From: Flavobacterium psychrophilum
GTDB lineage: Bacteria > Bacteroidota > Bacteroidia > Flavobacteriales > Flavobacteriaceae
Direction: 5' to 3'
Assembly (NCBI GenBank): GCA_001708385.1
Contig: CP012388.1
Location: 3,720,001-3,784,000, forward strand
DNA length: 64,000 bases
Under the pieces are notes generated by a model that ran no database searches, was not told the DNA's origin, and was given only the letters and a program-made list of their open reading frames with translations. Position numbers and translations under genes: made by a program. Below are positions 41,828 to 50,868 of this stretch, in pieces; the first letter of the stretch is position 1; every line of letters starts with the position of its first letter.

Positions 41828-44800
41828 CTATTTAACGAGTAGTTGTTTCACGATACCTTCAGAAGTTTTAACCAGGTATATACCTGCTGCCATTCTCGAT
41901 GTATCTATAGTAAGGGCCTGTTTGGCCGAATGTATCAGTTTACCGCTGTAGTCGTATACTTCAATGTCTGCAGCGCGGTTAAAGTAAGCCACACCGTTTA
42001 CAGATGGGTTAGGGAATACAACGAATGTTTTAGGCTCAGCATCAAATCCTGGCGTACCAAGGTTTGCAGTGTTTACCTCGAATATTGTAAGTGTACCGCT
42101 TATTTCGTTTGCTACAATGATGTAGTCTTTACCCGTTGGGCTTTCAGCAGCTTTAATGTGGATGATGCCTTCCGGACCGTGATCGCCATCATATGCCGAA
42201 ACACTTCTGTTGTTTTTATAGTCAACAAACTTAACATCGGCAGGGTTTGTTACATCATATACCATAACACCACCAATACGCTCAAGGCCAACAAAGGCAA
42301 ATGTTTTACCCATAATCTCGGCAACAGTTACACCTTCTGCTTCCGGGCCTTTAGCACGGCTACGGTTTTTGAATGTGTTGCTCTCGTGGTCTGAGTTAAA
42401 GATCGGGTTGATAGAAGGAGCTGTAGCAGTATACATTTCGAAATCGTCACCACTATCGTATACTAATTCTTTAGTATCAGCATTAAAGATCGAGAACGAG
42501 CGTGACCCTAAGGCAAACATCTGGTTGTAAGCAGTACCATCCTGTGTTTTACCATCAAAAGCGGTAACCCTGAAACGGCCTGCATTGTGCGATTTTTTAA
42601 GCATTGCAGCCTGTGGGTACGCTGTAGTATCAAGGTTGTAGGTATCAGCGCCTACATTTGTTCTCTCAACAAAATTTGTATAATCTTTTTCGTCACCTTC
42701 GTTAGCTGTAACAATGTAGTTAACACCGTTTACGTTGTACGTAGCAGCACCATCGGGCTGGTAGTACGATTTTATTGGCCAGTTAGCAATAAGTATCTCA
42801 CCGTTGTTGTCTGAGATATCAAAACCATTGCCCGGTTTGCTGTGATCTTTAGTACCAAGTGCCCATAGTGATGTAATCGTTTTATCAACAAGGTTAATCT
42901 CCGCGATAGCGTTGTTCTCCTGCAGGGTAACCCATGCTTTTTGAGAATCGGCAGCTGTAGTAATATATTCAGGTTCTAAATCTTCCGACAGGGTACTGCT
43001 TGACTTCAGTTTCCTCACACCAGAAGCCAATAGAGCAGATTCCTGTGCGTTAAATTCAGTAAAATATAATGTTATAACATTGTTTTGGGTCAGGTTGGCA
43101 GCACCACCGCTGATATCGATAATACTAACCGATCCTTCAGGGTCAATAGTGTAATCCGTTTTCGGCTGGCCTTCATTTGCAGTAAGCACTTTTGTTCCGT
43201 CGGGAGTAAAAGAGATATTATCAGGAAGCGCACCAACAGTCACCTGTTTGATAAGATTACCATTAACATCAAAGAATACAACCGATCCGTCAAGGTGTTC
43301 TAAAGTATTTGGAGAAGCAACAGCAACAAGTCCGTTTCTTACTGCAACACTGGTTACACCACCGTAAGGTTTCATATCGATAGATTTTTTCACTACAGGA
43401 GCTGTAGGATCAGAGAAATCAATAACGTCAAGGAAACCTGCAACTGCACTTGTAGTGAATAGCTTTTTACTAGGAGCATCGTACACTACGATTTCGCAAG
43501 TACTTGAATTTGTTCCTGACGGGTCAAAACTTCTAACGTACTCAAGTTCTATAGACTGGTTAGGCACCGGAGCAAGCCTGTCGTTATCTTTAATATAGAT
43601 TGTAGCTAAAGATTCGCCAGCTATTGTAATGCTATTAGCGTTTTCAAGGCTAAGAACAAAGTATTCTGAGTGTTGCTCTTCATTAGTATCATCGATGATC
43701 GGAATAGTGATAGTCTGCGTAAGCGGGCTGTTTGCTGTAAACGTAAGCGTTTGTGTAGCAAAGGTAAAATCTTCACCTGCTGTCGCAGTGCTAAACGGCG
43801 CAGCTTTAAGTACAAGGTCTACCGATCCTGCCGCAGGGCTTTCAAGGTTTACAACAAAGTTAAGCGTAGCATGATCTTCGTTTACAACAACAAAATCTTT
43901 AGCAAAAGACACTTTAGTGCTGTAATCAAAAGTGAAGCTATAAGCACAAGCCATTTCAAGGCCTGTAGCATCTACCAGGTTATCTACAGTAAGCGTGTAT
44001 TCGCCACCTTGTGCAAATGGAGTTGAAAAGGTAAGCGTTACTGTTTTATCGTTAAGTACAGCAGAAGTAAGTCCTGCGATACCTGTATAGTTATCTACAT
44101 TGGTTGCAGATGCAGCCTGTAGCGCATTGTTAAAAGTAAGTACGATTGTTGTACCGTTTGATACTACAGCATTCTGAACTGTTGGCGCACCCGGGAAAGC
44201 CCATGCAGGCCATACCTGTGCAGCGCTGTCAGCAGGAACTGCAGTCCAGTTAGCAGGATTAAGGATTGAAGCCCTTAGGTTTGCTGTAGCTGCATTTTGA
44301 GTTCCGTTGTAAAAAGCGTTAGCTGTGTTTCCGCTAACGTTAGCAGGGTTGGTGCTAAGGTTTAGCGCATTTGTACCATCAGTAAGTCCGGCAGGTAGCA
44401 TAGAAAGGCTTCCATTGCACGTTGTGTTGGCAGTAACCCATCCGTTAGATGTAAATGCTGTTATATAGTTTGGCGCAGTAGCAGTACCGGTATACACAAT
44501 TACCTGGTCACCGTTAGAGCTAAGTCCGAAACCCGATCCTGTAACCGTACCTGTATTGGCAACAAGTGCCGAGGTTTGTATTGATATAACCGATCCTGCA
44601 GGAACACACTCTGTAGCTGTCCATACAATACCGTTAGCGCACTGTGGCGTAGCATTGGTAGTATATTTTGAATCGGTAAGGGTAATAAAAGTTCCCTGAG
44701 CAATGTTTACGAATGTAAGCAAGGCAATTTCGTCTTCTGTACTTGTAGCACTCATTCTGTATGCCGTAAATACCATATCGCCAGCTGCGATTGGCGACTG

Positions 44801-45748
44801 AACAGCGATAGTTGAAAATACAGCCGATTTTGTTTCTGCCAAAGCGTTGTTGCTAAGGTCTTGTATTGTGTTGCCAAGAAGCGCAACATAGTACTGTTGT
44901 CCGTTTAAAAGAGCAGTAGCAGGTACAATTGTAATAGTATTGTCAGCAAAAGTAGCATCAAACGGAACAACTGTTCCTGTTGCATTGTTAAGGCGAAGCT
45001 CAACAAGTGCATCTACGTTTGTGTTGTTTATTGCTGTATTATTTATAAGTCGTACAGGCTCGTTAAGCGTGATTGTCGGGTGAACATTCACTGCCTGGTT
45101 TGTTGCATTGTTAGCGGGTGTTATAAGAGCAACCGGAGCAGCAGTATCACCACCGCCAATTGTAGAACCTTCAACCGAAAGGTTATCAAAACGGTTGTTA
45201 CCTTCTGACGCACCCGGGCCTGCGGTGAATTCTACCTTAAGTTTTAGGTTAGCATTATCGTCAGCTGCCGGTATAGCAGAAAGATCCAATGTTGCAAGTG
45301 TAGGGTCGCCATCTACAGGAGTTACAGTTGTTAGTACAGTGTATGTAGTTCCGTCTGTAGAATAAGACCATGTTTGTGTACCTGCACCCTGACCGGAACG
45401 GCGGGTTGCAAATTTCACAATTATATTTTCGTAGTTTGTTGATGGAACCGACAATACTATAGTTCCGCCAATAGGATTGTTGAAGCGAAGGTGAGCACCT
45501 GCCTCGTCTGTGCCCTGGGCATTCAGTGTGCCAAAGCCCTGGCCTGTTCCTGAAAACTGTGCAAGATTACCGTTAGGGCCTGCAGTCACTAAAATACTTC
45601 CGTTTCCATTATTAGGAGTAGTAAGTGTTTGCAGTGAGGCACTGTCGTTAAAGTTCCAGTAATGAAGTAAAGTCTGCGCACCAGAGTACTGTGCCGAAAG
45701 GCATAGTCCCGCAAGCAAAATTCCTTTTTTTAAGTAATTGTTTAGCAT
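41828..45748 (-). CDS. Large T9SS cargo protein of the choice-of-anchor I family
   Basis: 1306 aa. Signal peptide ends YSGAQ. Domain order by eye: an N-terminal beta-sandwich (about 28-200); SbsA-type Ig-like domain (ALITPANNATNQAVNVHP, ~205-310); a lamin-tail-like region (~315-525); another Ig-like unit (~525-625); Calx-beta (VVNEDHATLNFVVNLESPAA, ~630-725). A propeller follows (~735-1225) with the choice-of-anchor I signature (EYVRSFDPSGTNSSTCEIV; VLTANEGQPKTDYTIDPEGS; GPEGIIHI). It ends in a type A sorting domain (FVVFPNPSVNG...GIYLVKTSEGIVKQLLVK). Surface or secreted; possibly a phosphatase/esterase-like scaffold, not proven. Confidence 0.9.
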   Translation of the reverse strand: MLNNYLKKGILLAGLCLSAQYSGAQTLLHYWNFNDSASLQTLTTPNNGNGSILVTAGPNGNLAQFSGTGQGFGTLNAQGTDEAGAHLRFNNPIGGTIVLSVPSTNYENIIVKFATRRSGQGAGTQTWSYSTDGTTYTVLTTVTPVDGDPTLATLDLSAIPAADDNANLKLKVEFTAGPGASEGNNRFDNLSVEGSTIGGGDTAAPVALITPANNATNQAVNVHPTITLNEPVRLINNTAINNTNVDALVELRLNNATGTVVPFDATFADNTITIVPATALLNGQQYYVALLGNTIQDLSNNALAETKSAVFSTIAVQSPIAAGDMVFTAYRMSATSTEDEIALLTFVNIAQGTFITLTDSKYTTNATPQCANGIVWTATECVPAGSVISIQTSALVANTGTVTGSGFGLSSNGDQVIVYTGTATAPNYITAFTSNGWVTANTTCNGSLSMLPAGLTDGTNALNLSTNPANVSGNTANAFYNGTQNAATANLRASILNPANWTAVPADSAAQVWPAWAFPGAPTVQNAVVSNGTTIVLTFNNALQAASATNVDNYTGIAGLTSAVLNDKTVTLTFSTPFAQGGEYTLTVDNLVDATGLEMACAYSFTFDYSTKVSFAKDFVVVNEDHATLNFVVNLESPAAGSVDLVLKAAPFSTATAGEDFTFATQTLTFTANSPLTQTITIPIIDDTNEEQHSEYFVLSLENANSITIAGESLATIYIKDNDRLAPVPNQSIELEYVRSFDPSGTNSSTCEIVVYDAPSKKLFTTSAVAGFLDVIDFSDPTAPVVKKSIDMKPYGGVTSVAVRNGLVAVASPNTLEHLDGSVVFFDVNGNLIKQVTVGALPDNISFTPDGTKVLTANEGQPKTDYTIDPEGSVSIIDISGGAANLTQNNVITLYFTEFNAQESALLASGVRKLKSSSTLSEDLEPEYITTAADSQKAWVTLQENNAIAEINLVDKTITSLWALGTKDHSKPGNGFDISDNNGEILIANWPIKSYYQPDGAATYNVNGVNYIVTANEGDEKDYTNFVERTNVGADTYNLDTTAYPQAAMLKKSHNAGRFRVTAFDGKTQDGTAYNQMFALGSRSFSIFNADTKELVYDSGDDFEMYTATAPSINPIFNSDHESNTFKNRSRAKGPEAEGVTVAEIMGKTFAFVGLERIGGVMVYDVTNPADVKFVDYKNNRSVSAYDGDHGPEGIIHIKAAESPTGKDYIIVANEISGTLTIFEVNTANLGTPGFDAEPKTFVVFPNPSVNGVAYFNRAADIEVYDYSGKLIHSAKQALTIDTSRMAAGIYLVKTSEGIVKQLLVK

Positions 45749-46023
45749 TGGTTAATTTTTTAAGCAGAGGTTAAATTCGATTGCTGCAAAAATCAACCAT
45801 AAAGATTGTTTGAGGGTTAGAGAAGGAATACTATACTGTTAAGATATAAGGGTGCTGTGTTTTCAAAACGTAAAGTAATTGTCAAATTCTTAATCAAAAG
45901 GTTAAGCAGAGCTGACGATAACAAAATAATAACACTGTTTTTTTACGATAAATATCCAAAGAAAAGTTAAATGAAAATCAACCGTAACATATTGTATTTA
46001 AATTAGCTATAAAAAATAAAGCT

Positions 46024-46608
46024 ATGCAAAAATTAATTACATACGTTAAGTCACTCGCAGGATTTTCTCCTGAACTGTGGGAAACGCTGCTTCCTGCACT
46101 TTCTAAAAAGACTTTTGCAAAAGGCGAGCTTCTGCTTGCTGCCGGAGAGGTTTGTAATTCACTTTTCTTTATAGAAGAAGGTTTTGTCAGGGCTTTTCAT
46201 ATTGCAGACGGAGCAGAGGTTAACACGTCACTTCATTTTGATGGTGAGATAGTAACTAATAACAGGAGTTACTCTACGGGTGAGAAGTCAGGATATAATA
46301 TTGAGGCCTCCGAACCTGTAACTGCGATTGTTTTTGATAAGGCTAAATTGATTGAAGCCGGTGCCGAAATGCCTGAAATTGCGATTTTAGGTAAAAACTG
46401 CCTTAGCTATACTGCCGCAAGGATGGAAGAGTATGCCGATATCTTTAACCTGTACACACCTACCGAACGTTACGAACATATAGCCAGGACGAATCCGCAT
46501 ATATTGCAAAGGGTACCACTTACTGTTTTAGCATCCTATCTGGGCATGGGGCGCGAGAGCCTTAATCGTGTTAGAAGGAAGAGGCAGATTACAGACGTTA
46601 AAATTTAA
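46024..46608 (+). CDS. Crp/Fnr-family transcription regulator
   Basis: 194 aa. Cyclic-nucleotide-binding-like beta-roll (about 25-115: FAKGELLLAAGEVCNSLFFIEEGFVRAF) and a short C-terminal helix-turn-helix in place of a full winged domain (TVLASYLGMGRESLNRVRR). This compact form is common in Bacteroidetes. No Fe-S cysteines of FNR type. Target genes unknown; the adjacent genes are divergent or convergent. Confidence 0.9.
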   Translation: MQKLITYVKSLAGFSPELWETLLPALSKKTFAKGELLLAAGEVCNSLFFIEEGFVRAFHIADGAEVNTSLHFDGEIVTNNRSYSTGEKSGYNIEASEPVTAIVFDKAKLIEAGAEMPEIAILGKNCLSYTAARMEEYADIFNLYTPTERYEHIARTNPHILQRVPLTVLASYLGMGRESLNRVRRKRQITDVKI

Positions 46609-46617
46609 ATATATAGT

Positions 46618-46647
46618 AAAGCGGTACATTTTTTACCGCTTTTTTAT
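46618..46647. terminator. Bidirectional terminator
   Basis: AAAGCGGTA/TACCGCTTT, 9-bp stem with a T-rich loop, A and T flanks. Separates the Crp-like gene from the opposing HxlR gene. Confidence 0.85.
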
Positions 46648-46982
46648 TATCCTAAAACTTCCTTTCTGTGTTTTTGACCCCAATGGTATAAGGACCCCAG
46701 CACGATTTCTATAGATTTTCCATGCGCTGTAATTGAGTATTCTACCGTTGGAGGAAAGGTATCATATACCTCTCTCTTTATAAGTTTATTCCCTTCCAGA
46801 AGCTTTAGCTCTTTAGAGAGCATCTTGTCTGTAATACCTCCGACTTCTTTCGATATCTGCTTAAACCGCTTGTTTCCGTTAGATAGTGCGAGTAATATGA
46901 GTATTTTCCACCTTCCTTCAAGCGCTTCTAACGCATCTTTTATTGCTAGAACGCTCTCGGGGCAACTTTCTCTTGTAATCAT
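46647..46982 (-). CDS. HxlR-family winged-helix regulator
   Basis: 111 aa. Starts with the conserved Cys of the family (SCPES, Cys7), then EGRWKILILLAL, ISKEVGGITDKMLSKELKLLE and REVYDTFPPTVEYSIT, the DNA-binding winged helix and its wing. HxlR proteins often sense electrophiles or oxidants by the Cys. It is divergent from a DoxX-like gene, its likely target. Confidence 0.95.
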   Translation of the reverse strand: MITRESCPESVLAIKDALEALEGRWKILILLALSNGNKRFKQISKEVGGITDKMLSKELKLLEGNKLIKREVYDTFPPTVEYSITAHGKSIEIVLGSLYHWGQKHRKEVLG

Positions 46983-47012
46983 ACTATAGCCTTGTTTTCA
47001 GTTGTTTATTGC

Positions 47013-47054
47013 GATACTATCATTTTGTATAGCGCTATACTCCGGGATAGTACT
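47013..47054. promoter_or_regulatory. Candidate HxlR operator
   Basis: In the 133-bp region between the divergent hxlR-like and doxX-like genes there is a perfect 14-bp palindrome GTATAGCGCTATAC (47027-47040). It is flanked by an outer inverted pair TACTATC (47015-47021)/GATAGTA (47046-47052). Such nested dyads suit a dimeric winged-helix repressor. Confidence 0.5.
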
Positions 47055-47115
47055 ATATATCAGATAGCAAATGTAAATACTTTTACGGCAATTAATAATG
47101 CTAAAAAATTTAAAC

Positions 47116-47493
47116 ATGGTTACAAAAACAAAAGGCATAGTGTCTGTAGTACTTATTTCATTAATTGGATTTATGCTAATACTGGGCGGTGTAATGAAGA
47201 TAGCAAAAGCAGAGCCCGAAGAGATAATGAAGAATCTGGCCAAATATGGCTATACCGATTATTTGCCTTATATAGGGACGATTTCTTTACTGGCCGGGCT
47301 GCTGTTGGTTTATCCCAGAACATCCAAAATAGGTTTCCTTTTGGGGAGTTGTTATTTTGCCGGAGCAACAGCGTTAGAATTGTCGGGTAGACAACCGCTC
47401 ATAGCACCTGTTTTTATAGTAATATTATGGATTGGAATGTTTTTGAAAGACAGGGCAATGTTTCTTCCTGCCGCCAATATGACAAGCAAATAA
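47116..47493 (+). CDS. DoxX-like membrane protein
   Basis: 125 aa from the ATG at 47116; six further upstream residues are less likely. Four hydrophobic segments; GGVMKIAKAEPEEIMKNLAKYG and a later LLAGLLLVYP follow the DoxX/DoxD-like pattern. Many such genes lie next to HxlR-type regulators and respond to thiol or quinone stress; the biochemical role is not established. Confidence 0.85.
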   Translation: MVTKTKGIVSVVLISLIGFMLILGGVMKIAKAEPEEIMKNLAKYGYTDYLPYIGTISLLAGLLLVYPRTSKIGFLLGSCYFAGATALELSGRQPLIAPVFIVILWIGMFLKDRAMFLPAANMTSK

Positions 47494-47605
47494 CCTCCCT
47501 TACAATTAGTTTACATCAGTCTCCAAAAATAAAATGAAACGTTAAGATTTCTTTATAATTTGTAAAAGTTTATTTACCTAATTTCGCTTTCACTCAATCA
47601 ATACA

Positions 47606-47665
47606 GTGGAAGCCAGAGCCCACTTTAATAAACGGGGCGTATACCCGAAAAGCCTTATGAGTAGG
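47606..47665 (+). other. Structured leader candidate before the scramblase-like gene
   Basis: Three small stems follow each other: GTGG/CCAC (47606-47623), CGGG/CCCG (47633-47647) and CCTTA...TAGG (47653-47664), just before the ATG at 47680. A TAATTTCG box at 47579-47586 would place the transcript start near 47593. No known riboswitch class was recognised; the stems are short and could be chance. Confidence 0.25.
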
Positions 47666-47679
47666 GATAAATTACAATT

Positions 47680-48270
47680 ATGAGTTCTGATTTTTTTGAA
47701 TCTAACAGTTATTTTATCGACGAGAAAGTAAACTTTTTAAAGTTTGAAAATATGTACCAGCTTTATGATGGTAAAGGCCAGCATATTGGTGCGATCAAAC
47801 AAAAGCTTACCACCGGACAAAAATTTCTTAGACTACTATTAAACAAAGGAATGCTGCCTTTTCTATTAGAAATTACAAATATTGACGGCAGGGTGCAGGC
47901 ATCTGTTTCTAGAGGATGGACATTCTGGATGTCTAAAATCGTAATCAGCGATGCTAACGGACAGGCATTAGGAACAATAGCACAAAAGTTTAAACTGTTT
48001 AAGCCATCATTCAAAATATACGATAATGCCGGAATTCTTGTAGGCAGTATAAGCGGTGACTGGGCAGCATGGAACTTTAAAATAAGTGACAGTAAAGAAA
48101 ACCAGATTGGTACTATCTCTAAAAAGTGGGCTGGCGCTATGAAAGAAGTATTTACTACAGCAGATAAATACAACGTAGTGATCAATGAAGATTATGCTGA
48201 TAAAAAGAATAAGCTAATTATATTAGCAGGCGCAATAACCATAGATATGGTGCTTAAAGAAGCGAAGTAA
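47680..48270 (+). CDS. Phospholipid-scramblase/LURP-one-related protein
   Basis: 196 aa, no signal peptide. A repeated strand pattern (YDGKGQHIGAI; SDANGQALGTI; YDNAGILVGSI; SDSKENQIGTI), each ending Gly-x-Ile, gives the 12-stranded barrel of the Tubby/LURP-one/scramblase superfamily. The last ~20 residues form a hydrophobic helix (LIILAGAITIDMVL). Bacterial members have no proven scramblase function. Confidence 0.8.
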   Translation: MSSDFFESNSYFIDEKVNFLKFENMYQLYDGKGQHIGAIKQKLTTGQKFLRLLLNKGMLPFLLEITNIDGRVQASVSRGWTFWMSKIVISDANGQALGTIAQKFKLFKPSFKIYDNAGILVGSISGDWAAWNFKISDSKENQIGTISKKWAGAMKEVFTTADKYNVVINEDYADKKNKLIILAGAITIDMVLKEAK

Positions 48271-48300
48271 TTCGTTATTAGTTTCCAAAATCCATATAAC

Positions 48301-48331
48301 AAAAACGCGGTAATCTCTTACCGCGTTTTTT
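48301..48331. terminator. Bidirectional terminator
   Basis: The 13-bp stem AAAAACGCGGTAA/TTACCGCGTTTTT with a 4-nt loop lies between the convergent scramblase-like gene and tpiA. Confidence 0.93.
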
Positions 48332-48352
48332 TATAGTATGTCGTATCGAAAA

Positions 48353-49105
48353 TTAGATAGCGTTTACAATAGCAAGGAAGTCATCTGCTTTAAGAGCAGC
48401 ACCACCAATAAGTCCACCGTCAACATCGGCTTTACCGAAAATTTCGCGTGCGTTGTCCGGCTTAACGCTTCCGCCGTAAAGGATCGACGTATTTTCAGCA
48501 ACAGCTTCGCTTACGTTAGTCCTGATAAGGTTACGGATGAAAGCATGCATTTCCTGTGCCTGCTCCGGAGAAGCAGTTTCGCCTGTACCAATAGCCCAAA
48601 CCGGCTCATAAGCAAGAACGATATTGCTCCAGTCGCTTTCGCTGATGTGGAAAAGACCTTGTGTAAGCTGCGATTCAACCAGGTTAAAATGAGTGCCCGA
48701 CTGTCTGTCTGCAAGCTCTTCACCGAAACAGAAAATAACAGTAAGTCCGTGTTTAAGTGCTGTATCTACTTTTGCAGCCAGTAAAGCATTTGTTTCGCCA
48801 AAGTAGGCTCTTCTTTCAGAGTGTCCAAGGATAACTGTATTTACATTGATGCCTTTAAGCATGCCTACAGATATTTCGCCTGTAAAAGCGCCGCTCTCTG
48901 CCTGATGCATGTTTTGTGCAGCAACAATAATACCTGTACCGTTAGTTTGGTTTACAGCAGCCTGAAGGTTAACAAAAGTAGGAGCTACTACAACTTTAGC
49001 AAGTCCGCCGTTTTGTTTTTTCTCAATTAGTTCAGCCAAAAGCGCTTCAGTCTGAGCGCTGTCGTTGTTCATCTTCCAGTTTCCTGCAACGATTTGTTTT
49101 CTCAT
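48353..49105 (-). CDS. tpiA: Triosephosphate isomerase
   Basis: 250 aa. Interconverts DHAP and GAP in glycolysis. Motifs: NWKMN near the start (Lys of the active site), GHSERR (catalytic His), AYEPVWAIGTG (catalytic Glu) and YGGSVKPDN. The start overlaps the stop of the upstream TlpA-like gene by one base (TAATG). Confidence 0.98.
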   Translation of the reverse strand: MRKQIVAGNWKMNNDSAQTEALLAELIEKKQNGGLAKVVVAPTFVNLQAAVNQTNGTGIIVAAQNMHQAESGAFTGEISVGMLKGINVNTVILGHSERRAYFGETNALLAAKVDTALKHGLTVIFCFGEELADRQSGTHFNLVESQLTQGLFHISESDWSNIVLAYEPVWAIGTGETASPEQAQEMHAFIRNLIRTNVSEAVAENTSILYGGSVKPDNAREIFGKADVDGGLIGGAALKADDFLAIVNAI

Positions 49106-49605
49106 TATTTAAGTTTTTTTAGAATAGCTATAAGTTTTGCATCATCCGCCTCAATGGCTTTAAATAGTGCAATGTTTCCTTTTTTGTCTACCACCATATA
49201 ACGCGGAATCCAGTCCAGTTTAATGTCTTTTGCAAAGTCGCCCTCTTTCATGCTTTTGCCTACGTGGTAGTTGTCTCCTTTAACCTCATATTTTTCAATT
49301 CCTTCTTTCCATTTGTCATCTACCCTGTCATACGACAGGAATACATAAGACGCATTTGGGAATTGTTTTTGAAGCGCATGCACTTTCGGCATACCTTTAA
49401 TACAATCGGGGCACCATGATGCCCAAACATCTATTACAACAGTTTTGCCTTTGTATTTGGCAAGGATATCTTTAAAAGCAACTTCCTTTCCGTCAAGGGT
49501 TGTCATTTTAGAATCGAGTGCTGCTTTGGTAAAAGTAGTTTCCTGGGCTTGTGTGCAAGATATGACGCTAAGCAGGAGTATAGGTAACAGAAGTAATTTT
49601 TTCAT
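49105..49605 (-). CDS. TlpA-like thiol-disulfide protein, lipoprotein
   Basis: 166 aa. Lipobox VISC (Cys17). Thioredoxin fold with WASWCPDCIKGMP: active site Cys-Pro-Asp-Cys. cis-Pro region LDWIPRYMVVD. Likely a periplasmic reductase or resA-like protein. Part of a leftward operon ending in tpiA. Confidence 0.92.
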   Translation of the reverse strand: MKKLLLLPILLLSVISCTQAQETTFTKAALDSKMTTLDGKEVAFKDILAKYKGKTVVIDVWASWCPDCIKGMPKVHALQKQFPNASYVFLSYDRVDDKWKEGIEKYEVKGDNYHVGKSMKEGDFAKDIKLDWIPRYMVVDKKGNIALFKAIEADDAKLIAILKKLK

Positions 49606-49715
49606 TTTTCGAAATTATAAAGTAACAAATTTACGATAACCATAGCAACAAATACCTGACCAATATGAAATATTTGTGATGCAATTATCGTTAAAATCGA
49701 TTACATCGTTTTCGT

Positions 49716-50792
49716 TTACGATAGTCGTATCCTCGGATCTAAGTAGGCATAAATAAGATCTACCAAAATGTTTATGATAACAAAGGTAGTAGCAATAACC
49801 AGTACCGATCCCATTATCACAGGAAGGTCGAGCGTGTTCAGTGCTTCAACAACTTCTTTACCAAGGCCGTTCCAGCCAAAGATGTATTCTACAAATACTG
49901 CTCCGGCAAGCATCGATGCAAACCACCCCGATATGGCAGTAACAACTGGGTTTAGTGAATTTTTTAGCGCATGCTTGCGGATTATGCGAATCTCGCTTAG
50001 TCCTTTTGCTCTTGCGGTGCGTATGTAGTCCTGACTTAAAACCTCAAGTAATGAGTTTCTCATAAGCTGTATTACCACTCCAAGCGGACGTATGCCCAGC
50101 ACTATAGCGGGCAGTATAATGTTTTTCCATTTAATGTACGATCCTTCACCGAAGTCGTCTACTTCGTAAAGGCTGCCTGTCATATCGAGGTGTGTATATT
50201 TGTGCAATACAAATCCAAACAGCCATGCAAACAAGATAGCCGCAAAAAAGGAGGGAAGGCTCATTCCCAGTGTACTTACCAAGGCAATTGTTCTGTCTAT
50301 CCAGGTGTCTTTATATAAGGCCGATATAACCCCGAATATAATACCAATAACTATGGCAATAATTATAGCAAAGAATGCCAGAACGATAGTATTTGGCAGT
50401 GTATCGCCTATAACATGAGTAACTTTTTTACCGCTTTTCTGGAAGCTTTCACGCAGGTAAGGTTTTTTAAGTACAATACTCGTTCCACCAACCGTAAACA
50501 GTTTGGCAGCGTTGTATTTTCCTTCAGCTAAATAAGTATAATCACCTTCTGTAGTGCTGTGAAAGGATATGGGAGATAAGTCGTTGAGGTAATACAGGTA
50601 TTGTGTGGACACAGGCTGATCGAAACCATACTTTTTCTTGATAAGTGCCAGTTGCTCTGAGTTTTCATTCTGGTCGAGCATCATACGCGCAGGATCACCG
50701 GGTAGTACCGTAAACAAAAAGAATATGACAGTGATTACACCAAAAAGTGTAAGCAGCGCATATCCTGTTTTGTATAAAAAGTATTTTATCAA
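49716..50792 (-). CDS. ABC transporter permease, DppB/OppB type
   Basis: 358 aa from a TTG at 50792 (MIKYFLYKTGYALLTLFGV, the usual first helix). The open frame reaches 50858, also a TTG, but those residues are unlike the family. Six transmembrane helices; the EAA-loop region reads RTARAKGLSEIRIIRKHALKNS. A large periplasmic insertion follows helix 1 (about 40-140), as in Bacteroidetes members. No substrate-binding protein, second permease or ATPase gene is next to it, so its partners must be elsewhere. Confidence 0.88.
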   Translation of the reverse strand: MIKYFLYKTGYALLTLFGVITVIFFLFTVLPGDPARMMLDQNENSEQLALIKKKYGFDQPVSTQYLYYLNDLSPISFHSTTEGDYTYLAEGKYNAAKLFTVGGTSIVLKKPYLRESFQKSGKKVTHVIGDTLPNTIVLAFFAIIIAIVIGIIFGVISALYKDTWIDRTIALVSTLGMSLPSFFAAILFAWLFGFVLHKYTHLDMTGSLYEVDDFGEGSYIKWKNIILPAIVLGIRPLGVVIQLMRNSLLEVLSQDYIRTARAKGLSEIRIIRKHALKNSLNPVVTAISGWFASMLAGAVFVEYIFGWNGLGKEVVEALNTLDLPVIMGSVLVIATTFVIINILVDLIYAYLDPRIRLS

Positions 50793-50868
50793 ACTACTTG
50801 TACTATTTAATGATTGTTTAATTTTGAAAATTTGAAGATGAACCTGACAAATCTTCAAATCGAATTTA

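Noticed and set aside
47593..47679. Known riboswitch before the scramblase-like gene
   Set aside because: The pairing does not fit any riboswitch class I can recognise; kept only as a weak structured-leader note.
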